A stretch of 22,251 nt of DNA from Devosiaceae bacterium (GCA_021648375.1 JAKISW010000040.1:1-22251), one strand, 5' to 3'. Shown: positions 6,678 through 14,868, counted from the first letter of the stretch. Notes: generated from the letters alone by a model not told the origin. Made by a program: numbers and translations.

Positions 6678-8048
6678 TTAGGCGGCGCTTTGGCGTTGAG
6701 AATTTGGCTCGGTGATTGTTTCGCCATCCTGAGCATAAATATTTAGTTTGTTGCGCAGGGTACGGATTGAAATCCCAAGAATATTTGAGGCATGGGTGCG
6801 ATTGCCAAGGCAATGATCCAGCGTATCAAGGATCAGATTGCGTTCCACATCGGCAACGGTTTGACCAACCATTGAATGGGTGACGTTTTGGGCGGTCTGG
6901 GCAGCCTCGGAGGCAACGGAGTGGGTATTGGCGGTTTCACAAAGGCCCGAACCGTCCGGCATGCGAATTTCTTCCGGTTCGATGGTTTTGCCACTGGATA
7001 ATAATACCGCCCGATGCAGGGTATTTTCCAGTTCACGAACATTGCCGGGCCAGGGTGCTCTGAGCAATTCATTTTTGGCGTTTTTGGAGAGTTCACGTGT
7101 CTCCATACCGTTGGCCTTGGAGTATTTTTTAACAAAAAATTCGGCCAGAGCAATTATGTCTCCGGGGCGCTGGCGCAGGGGTGGGATTTGCAGATTTACC
7201 ACGTTGAGGCGGAACAAAAGATCTTCGCGAAAGCTTTTTTCTTTCACCGCTTCGTTTAAATTTCGGTTGGAGGTGGCAACAATGCGAATATCAACAGGAA
7301 CTGGCTTTGATCCACCAACCCTGTCAATCAGGCGCTCCTGAATGGCGCGCAACAGTTTTGCCTGCAGGCGTACATCCATTTCTGAAATTTCATCGAGCAG
7401 TAGTGTGCCACCGTTCGCTTCTTCAAATTTTCCGATGCGGCGGGCAACTGCGCCGGTAAAAGCACCTTTTTCGTGGCCAAAAAGCTCACTTTCAAGCAAT
7501 GCTTCGGGAATCGCTGCACAGTTTATGGAAATGAACGGTTTGGAGGCTCTTGCAGAACGGGCGTGCAGATATTTTGCCAAAACTTCCTTGCCGGTGCCGC
7601 TTTCGCCGGTGATTAATACGGAGGCGGAGGAGGGGGCAACCTGATCGGTAAGTTTTATCAATGCTTCCATTGCCGGATCGCGATAAAGAAAATCCGAACT
7701 TTCTCTGGCAACGGCTGCTATTACTGCGGCAATCAATTCTGCATTGGGGGGAAGGGGGATATATTCCTTGGCTCCGGCCCGAATGGCATTAACGGCGGCG
7801 GCGGCGTTGGTCTGGGTGCCACAGGCGACGACGGGGACGCAAATATGCTCGTTTTCAAGGGTTTTGATCAGGCGGGGAATTTCCACCATCACATCAACCA
7901 GCAATAAATCCGCACCCTTGCCCGCGCGCAGGGAAGCGATGGCAATATCCACTGAGGGGGCATGGGCAACTTTTGCCCCGCCATCCATTGCAAGTTTTGT
8001 TGCTTCACTCAGTTGGCCATCCAGTGGTCCCACAATCAGCAATCGCAT
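6678..8048 (-). CDS. flbD: Sigma-54-dependent flagellar regulator FlbD
   Basis: This 456-residue NtrC-type activator closely matches remembered alphaproteobacterial FlbD. Residues 1-115 form a receiver-like domain that is degenerate: the acidic pocket is replaced by GPLDG at 7-11, although Asp52 remains. The AAA+ domain has Walker A GESGTGKE (148-155), the sigma-54 contact loop GAFTGA (195-200), Walker B GGTLLLDE (213-220) and the arginine-finger region FREDLLFRLNV (273-283). A Fis-type HTH lies at about 416-437 (RTHASNILGISIRTLRNKL). In Caulobacter, FlbD activates late sigma-54 flagellar promoters and represses fliF, without classical phosphorylation. It starts 30 bp after fliN with a good ribosome site (AAGGA). 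The sigma-54 promoter found before fliK is a natural target. Confidence 0.96.
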   Translation of the reverse strand: MRLLIVGPLDGQLSEATKLAMDGGAKVAHAPSVDIAIASLRAGKGADLLLVDVMVEIPRLIKTLENEHICVPVVACGTQTNAAAAVNAIRAGAKEYIPLPPNAELIAAVIAAVARESSDFLYRDPAMEALIKLTDQVAPSSASVLITGESGTGKEVLAKYLHARSARASKPFISINCAAIPEALLESELFGHEKGAFTGAVARRIGKFEEANGGTLLLDEISEMDVRLQAKLLRAIQERLIDRVGGSKPVPVDIRIVATSNRNLNEAVKEKSFREDLLFRLNVVNLQIPPLRQRPGDIIALAEFFVKKYSKANGMETRELSKNAKNELLRAPWPGNVRELENTLHRAVLLSSGKTIEPEEIRMPDGSGLCETANTHSVASEAAQTAQNVTHSMVGQTVADVERNLILDTLDHCLGNRTHASNILGISIRTLRNKLNIYAQDGETITEPNSQRQSAA

Positions 8049-8078
8049 TTTAATTTCCTTTTCCTAAAAAAGCTGTTT

Positions 8079-8462
8079 TTACGCAGCTTTAATAATTTCG
8101 GTCATGGTGACACCCAACCGGTTTTCCACCAGTACTATTTCTCCACGGGCAATCAGCCTGTCATTCACATAAATTTCTATGGCTTCCCCGACCTGACGGT
8201 CCAGTTCGACAACCGTACCGATGTCCATTTTCAACAAATCAGCCACCGGAATTTTTGAGCGGCCCAGGATGACAGAGACCCTGACCGGTACATCAAATAT
8301 TGCTTCAAGATCGGCAACTGATTTTTCGGTCGGCGGTTCGGGGTCTGACTTTTGAGTAGCTTGCATTTCCTGAAGCACCAAATCATCGGCTGCATTTTCC
8401 AGCGACTTTTCGTCTTGGGAAGATGGGGTCATCTCGGGCAGGTCCATATCATCATCGCTCAT
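8079..8462 (-). CDS. fliN: Flagellar motor switch protein FliN
   Basis: This 127-residue protein has an acidic N-terminal tail (about 1-50) and a C-terminal SpoA/FliN domain: LEAIFDVPVRVSVILGRSK, LLKMDIGTVVELDRQVGEAIEI, then RLIARGEIVLVENRLGVTMTEI. FliN stacks into the lower C-ring, where it binds FliH and supports export and switching. The ATG overlaps the fliH stop codon as ATGA (8459-8462), which indicates translational coupling. Confidence 0.95.
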   Translation of the reverse strand: MSDDDMDLPEMTPSSQDEKSLENAADDLVLQEMQATQKSDPEPPTEKSVADLEAIFDVPVRVSVILGRSKIPVADLLKMDIGTVVELDRQVGEAIEIYVNDRLIARGEIVLVENRLGVTMTEIIKAA

Positions 8463-9130
8463 TGATCATTCTCCGTGGTTGGTAGACCTGTTGGGGGAAA
8501 AGTTTTTGCATTTTGCGCTTCGATAAAGGATTTTACATGCTGGTCAATCTGGCTGGAAATTTTGGCCATGTCGCGCACAAGTCCGCCATTTACCCATTCC
8601 AGCCTTGCATCGCCAAGCAGGATTTCCGGCTCGCCCATGATGATCAGACGACCATCAAAACCACTGGTTGACATAAGTTTTTTTGCTTCAACTTCTATGG
8701 CGTTGGCCAGATCGGGATGGCAGCGAATTACCAGATGAGGCACGCTTTCAAGAGATGACAGACACTCCCCAATCAATGCGCGGATTTCGCTTAAGGGAAA
8801 TCTGGCAATCAGGTTTGCGGCAAGTTTGCGGCCTGTGCTGACCCCGAGAAGGGCTGCATCATGGAGAATTTGCTTTTGGTTGTCGTCGGATGTTTTGGCA
8901 ATTGCCATGGTGCGTTTGGCAAGGTCTGAGGTGGCTTTAACCAGATTGGCAGCGTTACGGTTGGCGGCGCTGTTTTCGCCATCAACCAGTCCTTTTTTAT
9001 AGCCTTTTTCTTCAGCGTCGCGCAGCATGTCGCTAAGCTCTACCTCCCCGATAAGGCGGGAATTTTGATTGTCCTGGCTCATGTCGAGATCAAAGGCAAA
9101 TTTTTGGGGCGTGGCGGCAGTTGAATTCAT
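8459..9130 (-). CDS. fliH: FliH-like export ATPase regulator (FlbE-type)
   Basis: This 223-residue protein sits between fliG and fliN, the position of fliH/flbE in Caulobacter-type operons. It has an N-terminal FxFD segment (QKFAFDLDMS) and a helical, likely coiled-coil middle (AEEKGYKKGLVDGENSAANR...). The C-terminal part resembles FliH/V-ATPase E domains (HLVIRCHPDLANAIEVEAKK, EILLGDARLEWVNGGLVRD). FliH holds the FliI ATPase and links it to FliN. Sequence conservation in this family is weak, so the call leans on gene order as well as on the GDARLEW-GG-RD motif. Its start overlaps the fliG stop as ATGA (9127-9130). Confidence 0.85.
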   Translation of the reverse strand: MNSTAATPQKFAFDLDMSQDNQNSRLIGEVELSDMLRDAEEKGYKKGLVDGENSAANRNAANLVKATSDLAKRTMAIAKTSDDNQKQILHDAALLGVSTGRKLAANLIARFPLSEIRALIGECLSSLESVPHLVIRCHPDLANAIEVEAKKLMSTSGFDGRLIIMGEPEILLGDARLEWVNGGLVRDMAKISSQIDQHVKSFIEAQNAKTFPPTGLPTTENDQ

Positions 9131-10191
9131 CCTACCATCTCCTCGTCTGAAGAACCTTTGGAGATGATTATTTCGCCCCTTGCTGCCATATCTTTGGCAG
9201 CGTTGACCATGCGACCCTGGGCTTCATCAACATCTGAAAGCCGGACCGGGCCCATGGCTTCCATATCATCCTTGGCCATTTTTGCGGCTCGAGCAGACAT
9301 GTTGGAAAAGAACAATTCCTTGGCCTGATCATTGGCCCCTTTAAGAGCCATCGTCAGGTCATTGCGATCCATAGCCTGAAGCAGGGCCTGAATGGCACTT
9401 GCATCCAGATTTACCAGATCATCAAAGGTAAACATCAATTCCTTGATGCGATCAGATGCTTCCCGATCCAGCTCCTCAAGGGCGGTTAAAAACCTAGTTT
9501 CGGTCTGGCGGTCAAAGGAGTTGAAAACATCAGCCATCAATTCGTGGCTGTCGCGCTTTTGGGTATGGGAGAGAGTGGACATAAATTCAGAACGCAGGGT
9601 GCTTTCAATTTTTTCCAGAATTTCTTTTTGCACCGGCTCGAGCGAGAGCATGCGCTGGACCACGTCCATGGCCAATTCTTCGGGCAGCACCGCCAGCACT
9701 CGACTGGCATGGTCTGAATTTAGTTTTGATATGACCACTGCCACGGTCTGAGGATATTCGCTTTTAAAATATGATGCGAGAATATCCTCATCAACGTTGG
9801 ATAGTTTTTCCCAGATGTTGCGGCCGGCGGGTCCGCGAATTTCTTCCATAATAGAATCAACGCGCTCACCAGGCAGGAAAGAAAGCAATAATCGTTCTGT
9901 GGTTTCAGAGTTGCCAGAAATGGAGCCGTTGGATGATAAAGTGGTGACAAAATTGACCATAAGGGCATCATGCATTTCCTGGGTAATCGGGCCCAGATTG
10001 GACATGGCCCGTGAAAGCTGACGAATTTCCATTTCGTCAAGTTCTTCAAAAATCGGTTTGCCATAGTCAGGTCCCAGAGCCAAAAGCAACGCGGCGGCTT
10101 TCTCGGCCCCGTTCAGATCGCGAGATTCTGCGTCGCCAACTACCAGAGCGGAGTTTTCTTGAGACTGATCTGCCAATTGGTTATCTGCCAT
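9127..10191 (-). CDS. fliG: Flagellar motor switch protein FliG
   Basis: This 354-residue protein matches the usual FliG length. The N-terminal domain (LNGAEKAAALLLALGPDYG..., EMEIRQLSRAMSNLG) binds FliF. The middle domain contains EYPQTVAVVISKL (EHPQ-like) and HASRVLAVLPEELAMDVVQRM. The C-terminal torque domain has FTFDDLVNLDASAIQALL and the charged helix ELFFSNMSARAAKMAKDDMEAMGPVRLSDVDEAQ-type region, which faces the stator. It starts 6 bp after the fliF stop with an AGAG ribosome site. The tight spacing on both sides indicates one transcript. Confidence 0.97.
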   Translation of the reverse strand: MADNQLADQSQENSALVVGDAESRDLNGAEKAAALLLALGPDYGKPIFEELDEMEIRQLSRAMSNLGPITQEMHDALMVNFVTTLSSNGSISGNSETTERLLLSFLPGERVDSIMEEIRGPAGRNIWEKLSNVDEDILASYFKSEYPQTVAVVISKLNSDHASRVLAVLPEELAMDVVQRMLSLEPVQKEILEKIESTLRSEFMSTLSHTQKRDSHELMADVFNSFDRQTETRFLTALEELDREASDRIKELMFTFDDLVNLDASAIQALLQAMDRNDLTMALKGANDQAKELFFSNMSARAAKMAKDDMEAMGPVRLSDVDEAQGRMVNAAKDMAARGEIIISKGSSDEEMVG

Positions 10192-10197
10192 TTTTCT

Positions 10198-11832
10198 CTA
10201 AGCCGCCTGATTGAGCCAGTCACGCACGATCACGCTGGCCTGTTTTGGATGCTCACCTACAAGATCTCCCACTTTTGCCAATGTGCGGGTCTGGGCCTCT
10301 CCATGGGATCTTGCATCTCCCATAATATCGGGGCCTTCATTGGCAGCTCCACCACCACCGGTTGCCGCGTCAATTGCCATCTCTGCACTCATCTGGGCGC
10401 TGCCATCGGCGGTTAAATCAGCCAGGGGCAGGGGCTCTTCAGGCTCCAAAACCCTTTTGAGCAGGGGGCGCATGACAAACAGGATCAATGCTATGGATAT
10501 GAGCAGGGTTACCAGCATTTCAGCTGCAGACATCAGATCATCTCTGGTGAAATCAAACAGGGATGGTCCCTCAGTGCCTATGGCGGCAAGGTCGGCGCGC
10601 TCGGCAAACTGCAGGTTGGTCACTTCAATCTGGTCGCCGCGCTCGGCATTAAAGCCAATGGCGCTGCTAACTAACGCTGAAATCTGAGCCAGCTGTTCTT
10701 CAGTGCGGGGTTGATAGGTTGATGCCCCATTGCCATCGTCTATATAGATGCCATCAAGCAGTACGGCGACCGAGAGGCGCTTTACGGCACCGGCTTCAAA
10801 AATCTGGGTCTGGGTGGATTTGGAAATTTCATAATTAATAGTTTCTTCGGTAGTTGAAGCCTGATCACTTGCGCCAGTTCCGGCACCGTTCACGGGGGTT
10901 GCACCGGGAAGCTCATTGCCAATGCTAACGGCTCCGCCATCATTGGCACCAACCGAAGAATTGGCGACCTCGCGGGTTTGAGTGGAGCGCACGACCTGAC
11001 CTTCGGGATCATAGGTTTCAGTGCTTTGGGTGGTGCGGTTGAGTTCAAGCTCTGCGGAAACCTGCACTCTGACCCTTCCGGCACCAACGATATTGCCGAC
11101 CAGCTCTTCCAGCTCGTTGCGCAAACGTGATTCAAGGGCAATGGAGCGATCATACATATCTGAGGCGACAACACCTTGATCTTCTGACCCGTTACCGGCG
11201 GCCAGTAAACGTCCTGAATCATCAATGATTGACACCTGAGATGGGCTCATACCCTGAATTGCCGATGACACCAGATATTGAATAGCGTTGATTTCGCTTG
11301 AAGAAAGATTGCCGCGAACGCCAAGGGTAATAGAAGCTGTGGGGTCAACCCGTTCGCGGCGAAACAGTTCGCGCTTGGGTAAAACCAGATGCACGCGGGC
11401 GGTGCGAACTCTTGCCAATGAGGAAATTGTGCGGGCCAGTTCACCTTCCATGGCTCGAATAAGGTTTACATCCTGCACAAAGGAGGTGGCACCAAGGGTG
11501 CTTTGATTGTCAAAAATTTCATAACCAACCTGACCGTTGGTGGGAAGACCGTCTGCTGCAAGGTTCATGCGGATGGCGGTGATTTGATCGCGGGGCACCA
11601 AAATCGTATCGCCTTCGCCGCGCAATTCATAAGTTGTGCCGGAGGATTGCAACTGGGAAACTATTGCCGAGCTGTCTTCAAATGAAAGACCGGTATAAAG
11701 CGGGGCCAGCTGTGGAGAGGTGGCGCGAAATATTAAAAATCCAAAGAAACCAAGCAAAAGTACCGCAACCACTACCATTGCCGCCAGCCGGGCCAGGCCC
11801 AATCGCTGCATAACTCCAGTTACATTTTCCAT
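10198..11832 (-). CDS. fliF: Flagellar MS-ring protein FliF
   Basis: This 544-residue protein starts at ATG 11830-11832. A TTG four codons upstream is possible but less likely. An N-terminal membrane helix (LARLAAMVVVAVLLLGFFGFLIF) is followed by the YscJ-like domains (LAPLYTGLSFEDSSAIVSQL, GYEIFDNQSTLGATSFVQ, RVRTARVHLVLPKRELF). The ring domain has DPEGQVVRSTQTRE and NYEISKSTQTQIFEAGAVKRLSVAVLLDG. A second membrane helix lies near residues 440-462 and a C-terminal FliG-binding tail ends SVIVRDWLNQAA. It forms the membrane ring on which the basal body is built. It is the first gene of the fliFGHN-flbD operon. The 5' region contains CtrA-like motifs, and a terminator isolates it from sciP. Confidence 0.97.
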   Translation of the reverse strand: MENVTGVMQRLGLARLAAMVVVAVLLLGFFGFLIFRATSPQLAPLYTGLSFEDSSAIVSQLQSSGTTYELRGEGDTILVPRDQITAIRMNLAADGLPTNGQVGYEIFDNQSTLGATSFVQDVNLIRAMEGELARTISSLARVRTARVHLVLPKRELFRRERVDPTASITLGVRGNLSSSEINAIQYLVSSAIQGMSPSQVSIIDDSGRLLAAGNGSEDQGVVASDMYDRSIALESRLRNELEELVGNIVGAGRVRVQVSAELELNRTTQSTETYDPEGQVVRSTQTREVANSSVGANDGGAVSIGNELPGATPVNGAGTGASDQASTTEETINYEISKSTQTQIFEAGAVKRLSVAVLLDGIYIDDGNGASTYQPRTEEQLAQISALVSSAIGFNAERGDQIEVTNLQFAERADLAAIGTEGPSLFDFTRDDLMSAAEMLVTLLISIALILFVMRPLLKRVLEPEEPLPLADLTADGSAQMSAEMAIDAATGGGGAANEGPDIMGDARSHGEAQTRTLAKVGDLVGEHPKQASVIVRDWLNQAA

Positions 11833-11962
11833 ATTTTTGCCCAAACCAAAATTTTAATAACCCGCGAACAAATGTCGAGGTGGGCAAAAATTACCTAGTG
11901 TATGGTAAACAGAGTATTAACATTTTGGGCAGAAATGATAATTGCGGCAAAATTTTGCGCTT

Positions 11963-11977
11963 GCAATGGTTAAACCA
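11963..11977 (-). promoter_or_regulatory. CtrA-like half site overlapping a sigma-54-like motif upstream of fliF
   Basis: The minus strand reads TGGTTTAACCATTGC. It contains the CtrA half site TTAACCAT (11966-11973) and has GG and GC with the exact sigma-54 -24/-12 spacing (TGG-N9-TTGC), although the C and A after TGG are missing. It lies about 130 bp before the fliF start. A further near-match, TTTACCAT on the minus strand, lies at 11902-11909. The assignment is inferential. Confidence 0.4.
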
Positions 11978-11991
11978 AGGCAATATATGGC

Positions 11992-12015
11992 AAAAAAAAA
12001 GTTGTGCAGGCACAA
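11992..12015 (-). terminator. Intrinsic terminator after sciP
   Basis: On the minus strand the hairpin TTGTGC-CT-GCACAA (12002-12015) is followed after one C by nine T (11992-12000). A second, larger imperfect hairpin lies just before it (12016-12052, T/C-rich arm pairing with the G/A-rich arm). Together they should end the sciP transcript about 70-90 bases after its stop and insulate fliF. Confidence 0.65.
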
Positions 12016-12084
12016 TTTTCCTCCCCCTGTGGTGATGAAAGAGGGGAGAAAAATAAATGTGCTAAAAATGAGGGTTAGACCTGA

Positions 12085-12363
12085 TCAGCTTTCGCGGTAA
12101 TGCTGAATCCATGTGGTTCTAAGACCTGCAAGCCCGTGCTTATCGATGGAAGCCTGCCAATTGAGAAACTCGTCCACGCTTAATGTATAGCGTGTACATG
12201 CCTCCTCAAGGGACAAAAGACCTCCGCGAACAGCGGCGACAACTTCAGCCTTGCGCCGGATAACCCAGCGGCGGGTGGTGGGGGGCGGCAGATCGGCAAT
12301 CGTTAACGGACTGCCATCAGGGCCGATTACATATTTTACTCTTGGACGCATTTGTACGGTCAT
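12085..12363 (-). CDS. sciP: SciP (DUF1153), CtrA-inhibiting cell-cycle regulator
   Basis: This 92-residue protein starts at ATG 12361-12363. A GTG three codons upstream is an alternative. Nearly the whole length matches the highly conserved alphaproteobacterial DUF1153/SciP protein: VKYVIGPDGSPLTIADLPPP, RWVIRRKAEVVAAVRGGLLS and LEEACTRYTLSVDEFLNWQ, the last of these a helix-turn-helix. In Caulobacter, SciP binds CtrA and blocks it from recruiting RNA polymerase late in the cell cycle, repressing flagellar and other CtrA targets. Its place between flgD and fliF fits that role. A CtrA-type site lies about 55 bp upstream, which would close a feedback loop. Identification is strong; the regulatory role here is inferred from the family. 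Confidence 0.93.
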   Translation of the reverse strand: MTVQMRPRVKYVIGPDGSPLTIADLPPPTTRRWVIRRKAEVVAAVRGGLLSLEEACTRYTLSVDEFLNWQASIDKHGLAGLRTTWIQHYRES

Positions 12364-12416
12364 ACTACTCACAAACTCAACTTGACCTTAGGTAGGTTCA
12401 ACCTAGAGCATTTGAC

Positions 12417-12431
12417 TTAAGAATTGCCTAA
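12417..12431. promoter_or_regulatory. Near-consensus CtrA site upstream of sciP
   Basis: TTAA-GAATTGC-CTAA has the TTAA-N7-TTAA spacing of the CtrA site with one mismatch. It is 54 bp before the sciP ATG. A second half site, TTAACCAA on the minus strand, lies nearby at 12445-12453. The reading as a CtrA site rests on motif and context. Confidence 0.45.
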
Positions 12432-12515
12432 GCCGCTGGTTACGCTTGGTTAAGGGTTTGAGTTTTTGTGAGGATTCCGCGCCTTTTTGAAGGTTTTTTT
12501 GTGCCGATGGAGCCA

Positions 12516-12544
12516 TTCAACAGGTATTTTAAGTGCCTGTTGAA
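12516..12544. repeat. 9-bp inverted repeat between flgD and sciP
   Basis: TTCAACAGG (12516-12524) and CCTGTTGAA (12536-12544) are exact complements around an 11-nt AT-rich loop, about 65 bases past the flgD stop. Neither strand has an adjacent T-run, so it is an RNA 3' end stem or a binding site rather than a textbook terminator. Confidence 0.5.
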
Positions 12545-12609
12545 CCAAAATGGAGCAATATTTTGCAATAAAATAAAATAACTGAACTGGTAAATAACAG
12601 GTCCTGAGC

Positions 12610-13293
12610 CTAACTTGTAGCAGCAGCCTGAACAGATAGAACGGAACTCATATTTACCTGCGCTCCACCTACAAGAAGAATTGGGGTGTTTCCGGAAAGA
12701 TCAACGCCGCTAACTAATCCTGTAACCTGGGTGGTAACGGGAACGTAGGATCCATTGCCATCGCGGGCATTGATGGTGATGGAATAATTGCCGTCAGGAA
12801 GTTGATTGCCAGCAGCATCTCTTCCGTCCCAGCTGAAATTGCCGGTGCCGCTGGCCAGAGAAGTTTCATCGGTGTGAACGATTGCCCCGTTGCTGTCACG
12901 AATGGTTATCGTCGTATCTGAGGCCGTGCGATTTAGGGAATATTCCCAGGATGCGCTGCCATTGGAAAGTTCAGCACTGGCGCCTGCGGCCGTTACCTGT
13001 TTGCCGATAAATGATACCGCTTCGGTATTTGTGGCGTTTTGAGCCGACGCAGCCAGGGTTTTAAGAAATTCATTGGTTTTTAACTGCTGCTCCACCGAGG
13101 TGAACTGTACCATTTGCTGGGTGAACTGGTTTGTATCCAGTGGATCAAGCGGGTTCTGGTTTTTCAACTGGGTGGTAAGCAGAGATAAAAACGTATTGAA
13201 ATTATCAGCAATGGAACGGCTTGAGCCGGTCAGGGCAGAAACATTGCCAGCTGTGTTGGCGCCATTGGCCAGGTGAACTGCACCGGTGTCCAT
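12610..13293 (-). CDS. flgD: Flagellar hook assembly (capping) protein FlgD
   Basis: This 227-residue protein has the diagnostic N-terminal FlgD motif: NTFLSLLTTQLKNQNPLDPLD, then NQFTQQMVQFTSVEQQLKTN (about residues 33-74). A middle part (FIGKQVTAAG) and a C-terminal FlgD Ig/tudor-like region (ASDTTITIRDSNGAIVHTDE, NFSWDGRDAAGNQLPDGNYS) follow. FlgD caps the growing hook and is removed afterwards. The start has a strong ribosome site (AGGAG, 7 nt). It lies 126 bp downstream of fliK in the same direction, and no separate sigma-54 promoter is visible in that gap, so transcription from the fliK promoter is likely. Confidence 0.96.
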   Translation of the reverse strand: MDTGAVHLANGANTAGNVSALTGSSRSIADNFNTFLSLLTTQLKNQNPLDPLDTNQFTQQMVQFTSVEQQLKTNEFLKTLAASAQNATNTEAVSFIGKQVTAAGASAELSNGSASWEYSLNRTASDTTITIRDSNGAIVHTDETSLASGTGNFSWDGRDAAGNQLPDGNYSITINARDGNGSYVPVTTQVTGLVSGVDLSGNTPILLVGGAQVNMSSVLSVQAAATS

Positions 13294-13373
13294 ATTTATT
13301 CTCCTAAGTTTTGTCTAGAACACTTCCGGTTTTTATTTTAATCAAAACCTATGCTCTAAGTCTTTGTTTTATC

Positions 13374-13418
13374 GCGTTTTCGAACCGGATAACCGGACTC
13401 CACTTATCCTGAAAACGC
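13374..13418. repeat. Inverted-repeat element between fliK and flgD
   Basis: GCGTTTTC (13374-13381) and GAAAACGC (13411-13418) are the exact ends of a 45-bp element whose interior (ACCGGATAACCGGACTCCAC) resembles the CCGGTTTCCACTTTTC-type palindromes frequent in Hyphomicrobiales genomes (recalled, not searched). A smaller hairpin (GGTTTT 13329-13334 with AAAACC 13344-13349) lies beside it, nearer flgD. Confidence 0.5.
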
Positions 13419-13419
13419 T

Positions 13420-14868
13420 CTATACCCAAATTGAAATGCCGGCCGGGGATACATTTCCCTTATAGGCCGCAATCATTGTGGGGTCTGAAACGGGGTCAAT
13501 CTGCTTGTTATTATCGTTGGAATCTGGATTTGAATCGGGATTTTGATCGTTCTGATCCTGTCCGCCGGATGGATTATCTTTAAGCTCAAATTCAAGATTG
13601 GTGCGCGAATTATCCAGCCCTGCCTGGGCCAGTGCGCGTTCAAGAGCGCGGGCATCGCGCTGCAAAAATTCAAGAGTATCGGGACGTTCCACAGTTAGTC
13701 GAGCGTTGAGATTTCCCCCATCGTCGATTTGCATACGTATGTCGATGCGGCCCAGTTCGGGCGGATCAAGGCGGATTTGAAAACGATTTACACCGGCGTT
13801 GAAATTGCGCGCTATCTCAATTGCCATATTGGACAGGTTTATGGGATTTGAAGGATAACTTGCCTGCAAGGGGCGAAGCATTGGGGCCTGTTCGCTCTGA
13901 ACTGCTCCTTGCGCTGGGGCTTGAGCAATCGTCATCGGATCACCGCTGGTGAGAATTTGACGGGTTTGAACAAAGGGCAACTGGCTTTGGCCAGCGGCTA
14001 AATTAAGAGGGGTCTGGGGGCCGGAATTGGTGGCATTTGCGCTTTGAATTCCATTGCGGGCCTGATTTAGTTCAGTACTGGTTGAAAGCTGGCGCTGAAG
14101 ATCTGATGCAAGTGGATCGCGAGAAGCGATTTGTTCCGGGGTAAGGGGGGTATTTAAACCTTGTTGGTTGCCGGATAACTGGGTTGCAATCTGCTGGGCA
14201 TTGACCAGTTGGTTGGCATTTGTTTGAGCCATTTCGCGTGTTGCGTTTTGCGTAGTGGTGTTTTGCCCGTTAGGATTTTGGCCATTGGCATTCAGATTAG
14301 CCTGATCACTTTGCGCCATCAGAGAAAGCAATTGCGCTTGAGAGGTTTGGGGTGTTGTCTGGCTGGAATTTGGTGCCTGTTGAGCTGGCGTTCCGTTTTG
14401 CAAACCAGATTGTTGCAAAGTTTCCTGAATGTTCAATATTGTATTGCCCAGGGCGGCAATCTGGCTTGGGGTATCGGTGGCAGTTGCAGTGTTAACAATG
14501 CCGTTAAGGCCTTGGCCAAGAACCTGCTGAAGAACTTGCTGATCAATTTGCAACCCGTTCGCCAATCCGGGGATTTGTCCAAACAGATCTTGAGGGTTTA
14601 TGGCAGAATTCAAGGCTTGAGAATTAAACGAGAGGGCTTCATCTCCTGCCTGAAGGTTAAGCCACATTTGAGAAGTTTGGGTGGGCGTGCCATTGCCTGA
14701 TTGCCCGATTGCAGCGTCAGTATTTGCCTCGGTGCCAGATAATAAAGAAACCAGAGCCGAAAACAGGCCCTCAGGAGCGTTTGCACCGGATGCTCCATTG
14801 CCAGCACCGGGCATTGCAGAGTTACCAATCTGTCCTGTCGATGCAGCAATGTTTAACATTTGGCTCAA
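13420..14868 (-). CDS. fliK: Flagellar hook-length control protein FliK
   Basis: This 482-residue protein is Gln/Asn/Ala-rich and probably disordered for its first 330 residues. A conserved C-terminal Flg_hook domain follows: VNRFQIRLDPPELGRIDIRM, then LNARLTVERPDTLEFLQRDA and RALERALAQAGLDN. An acidic Asn/Asp-rich tail ends it. FliK is the secreted molecular ruler that switches the export gate from hook to filament substrates. The start is probably TTG (14866-14868), which has AGGA 8 nt upstream. ATG three codons later has no suitable ribosome site. A canonical sigma-54 promoter lies about 67 bp upstream. The long low-complexity ruler section makes the central sequence poorly alignable, so the call rests on the C-terminal domain and context. 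Confidence 0.93.
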   Translation of the reverse strand: MSQMLNIAASTGQIGNSAMPGAGNGASGANAPEGLFSALVSLLSGTEANTDAAIGQSGNGTPTQTSQMWLNLQAGDEALSFNSQALNSAINPQDLFGQIPGLANGLQIDQQVLQQVLGQGLNGIVNTATATDTPSQIAALGNTILNIQETLQQSGLQNGTPAQQAPNSSQTTPQTSQAQLLSLMAQSDQANLNANGQNPNGQNTTTQNATREMAQTNANQLVNAQQIATQLSGNQQGLNTPLTPEQIASRDPLASDLQRQLSTSTELNQARNGIQSANATNSGPQTPLNLAAGQSQLPFVQTRQILTSGDPMTIAQAPAQGAVQSEQAPMLRPLQASYPSNPINLSNMAIEIARNFNAGVNRFQIRLDPPELGRIDIRMQIDDGGNLNARLTVERPDTLEFLQRDARALERALAQAGLDNSRTNLEFELKDNPSGGQDQNDQNPDSNPDSNDNNKQIDPVSDPTMIAAYKGNVSPAGISIWV

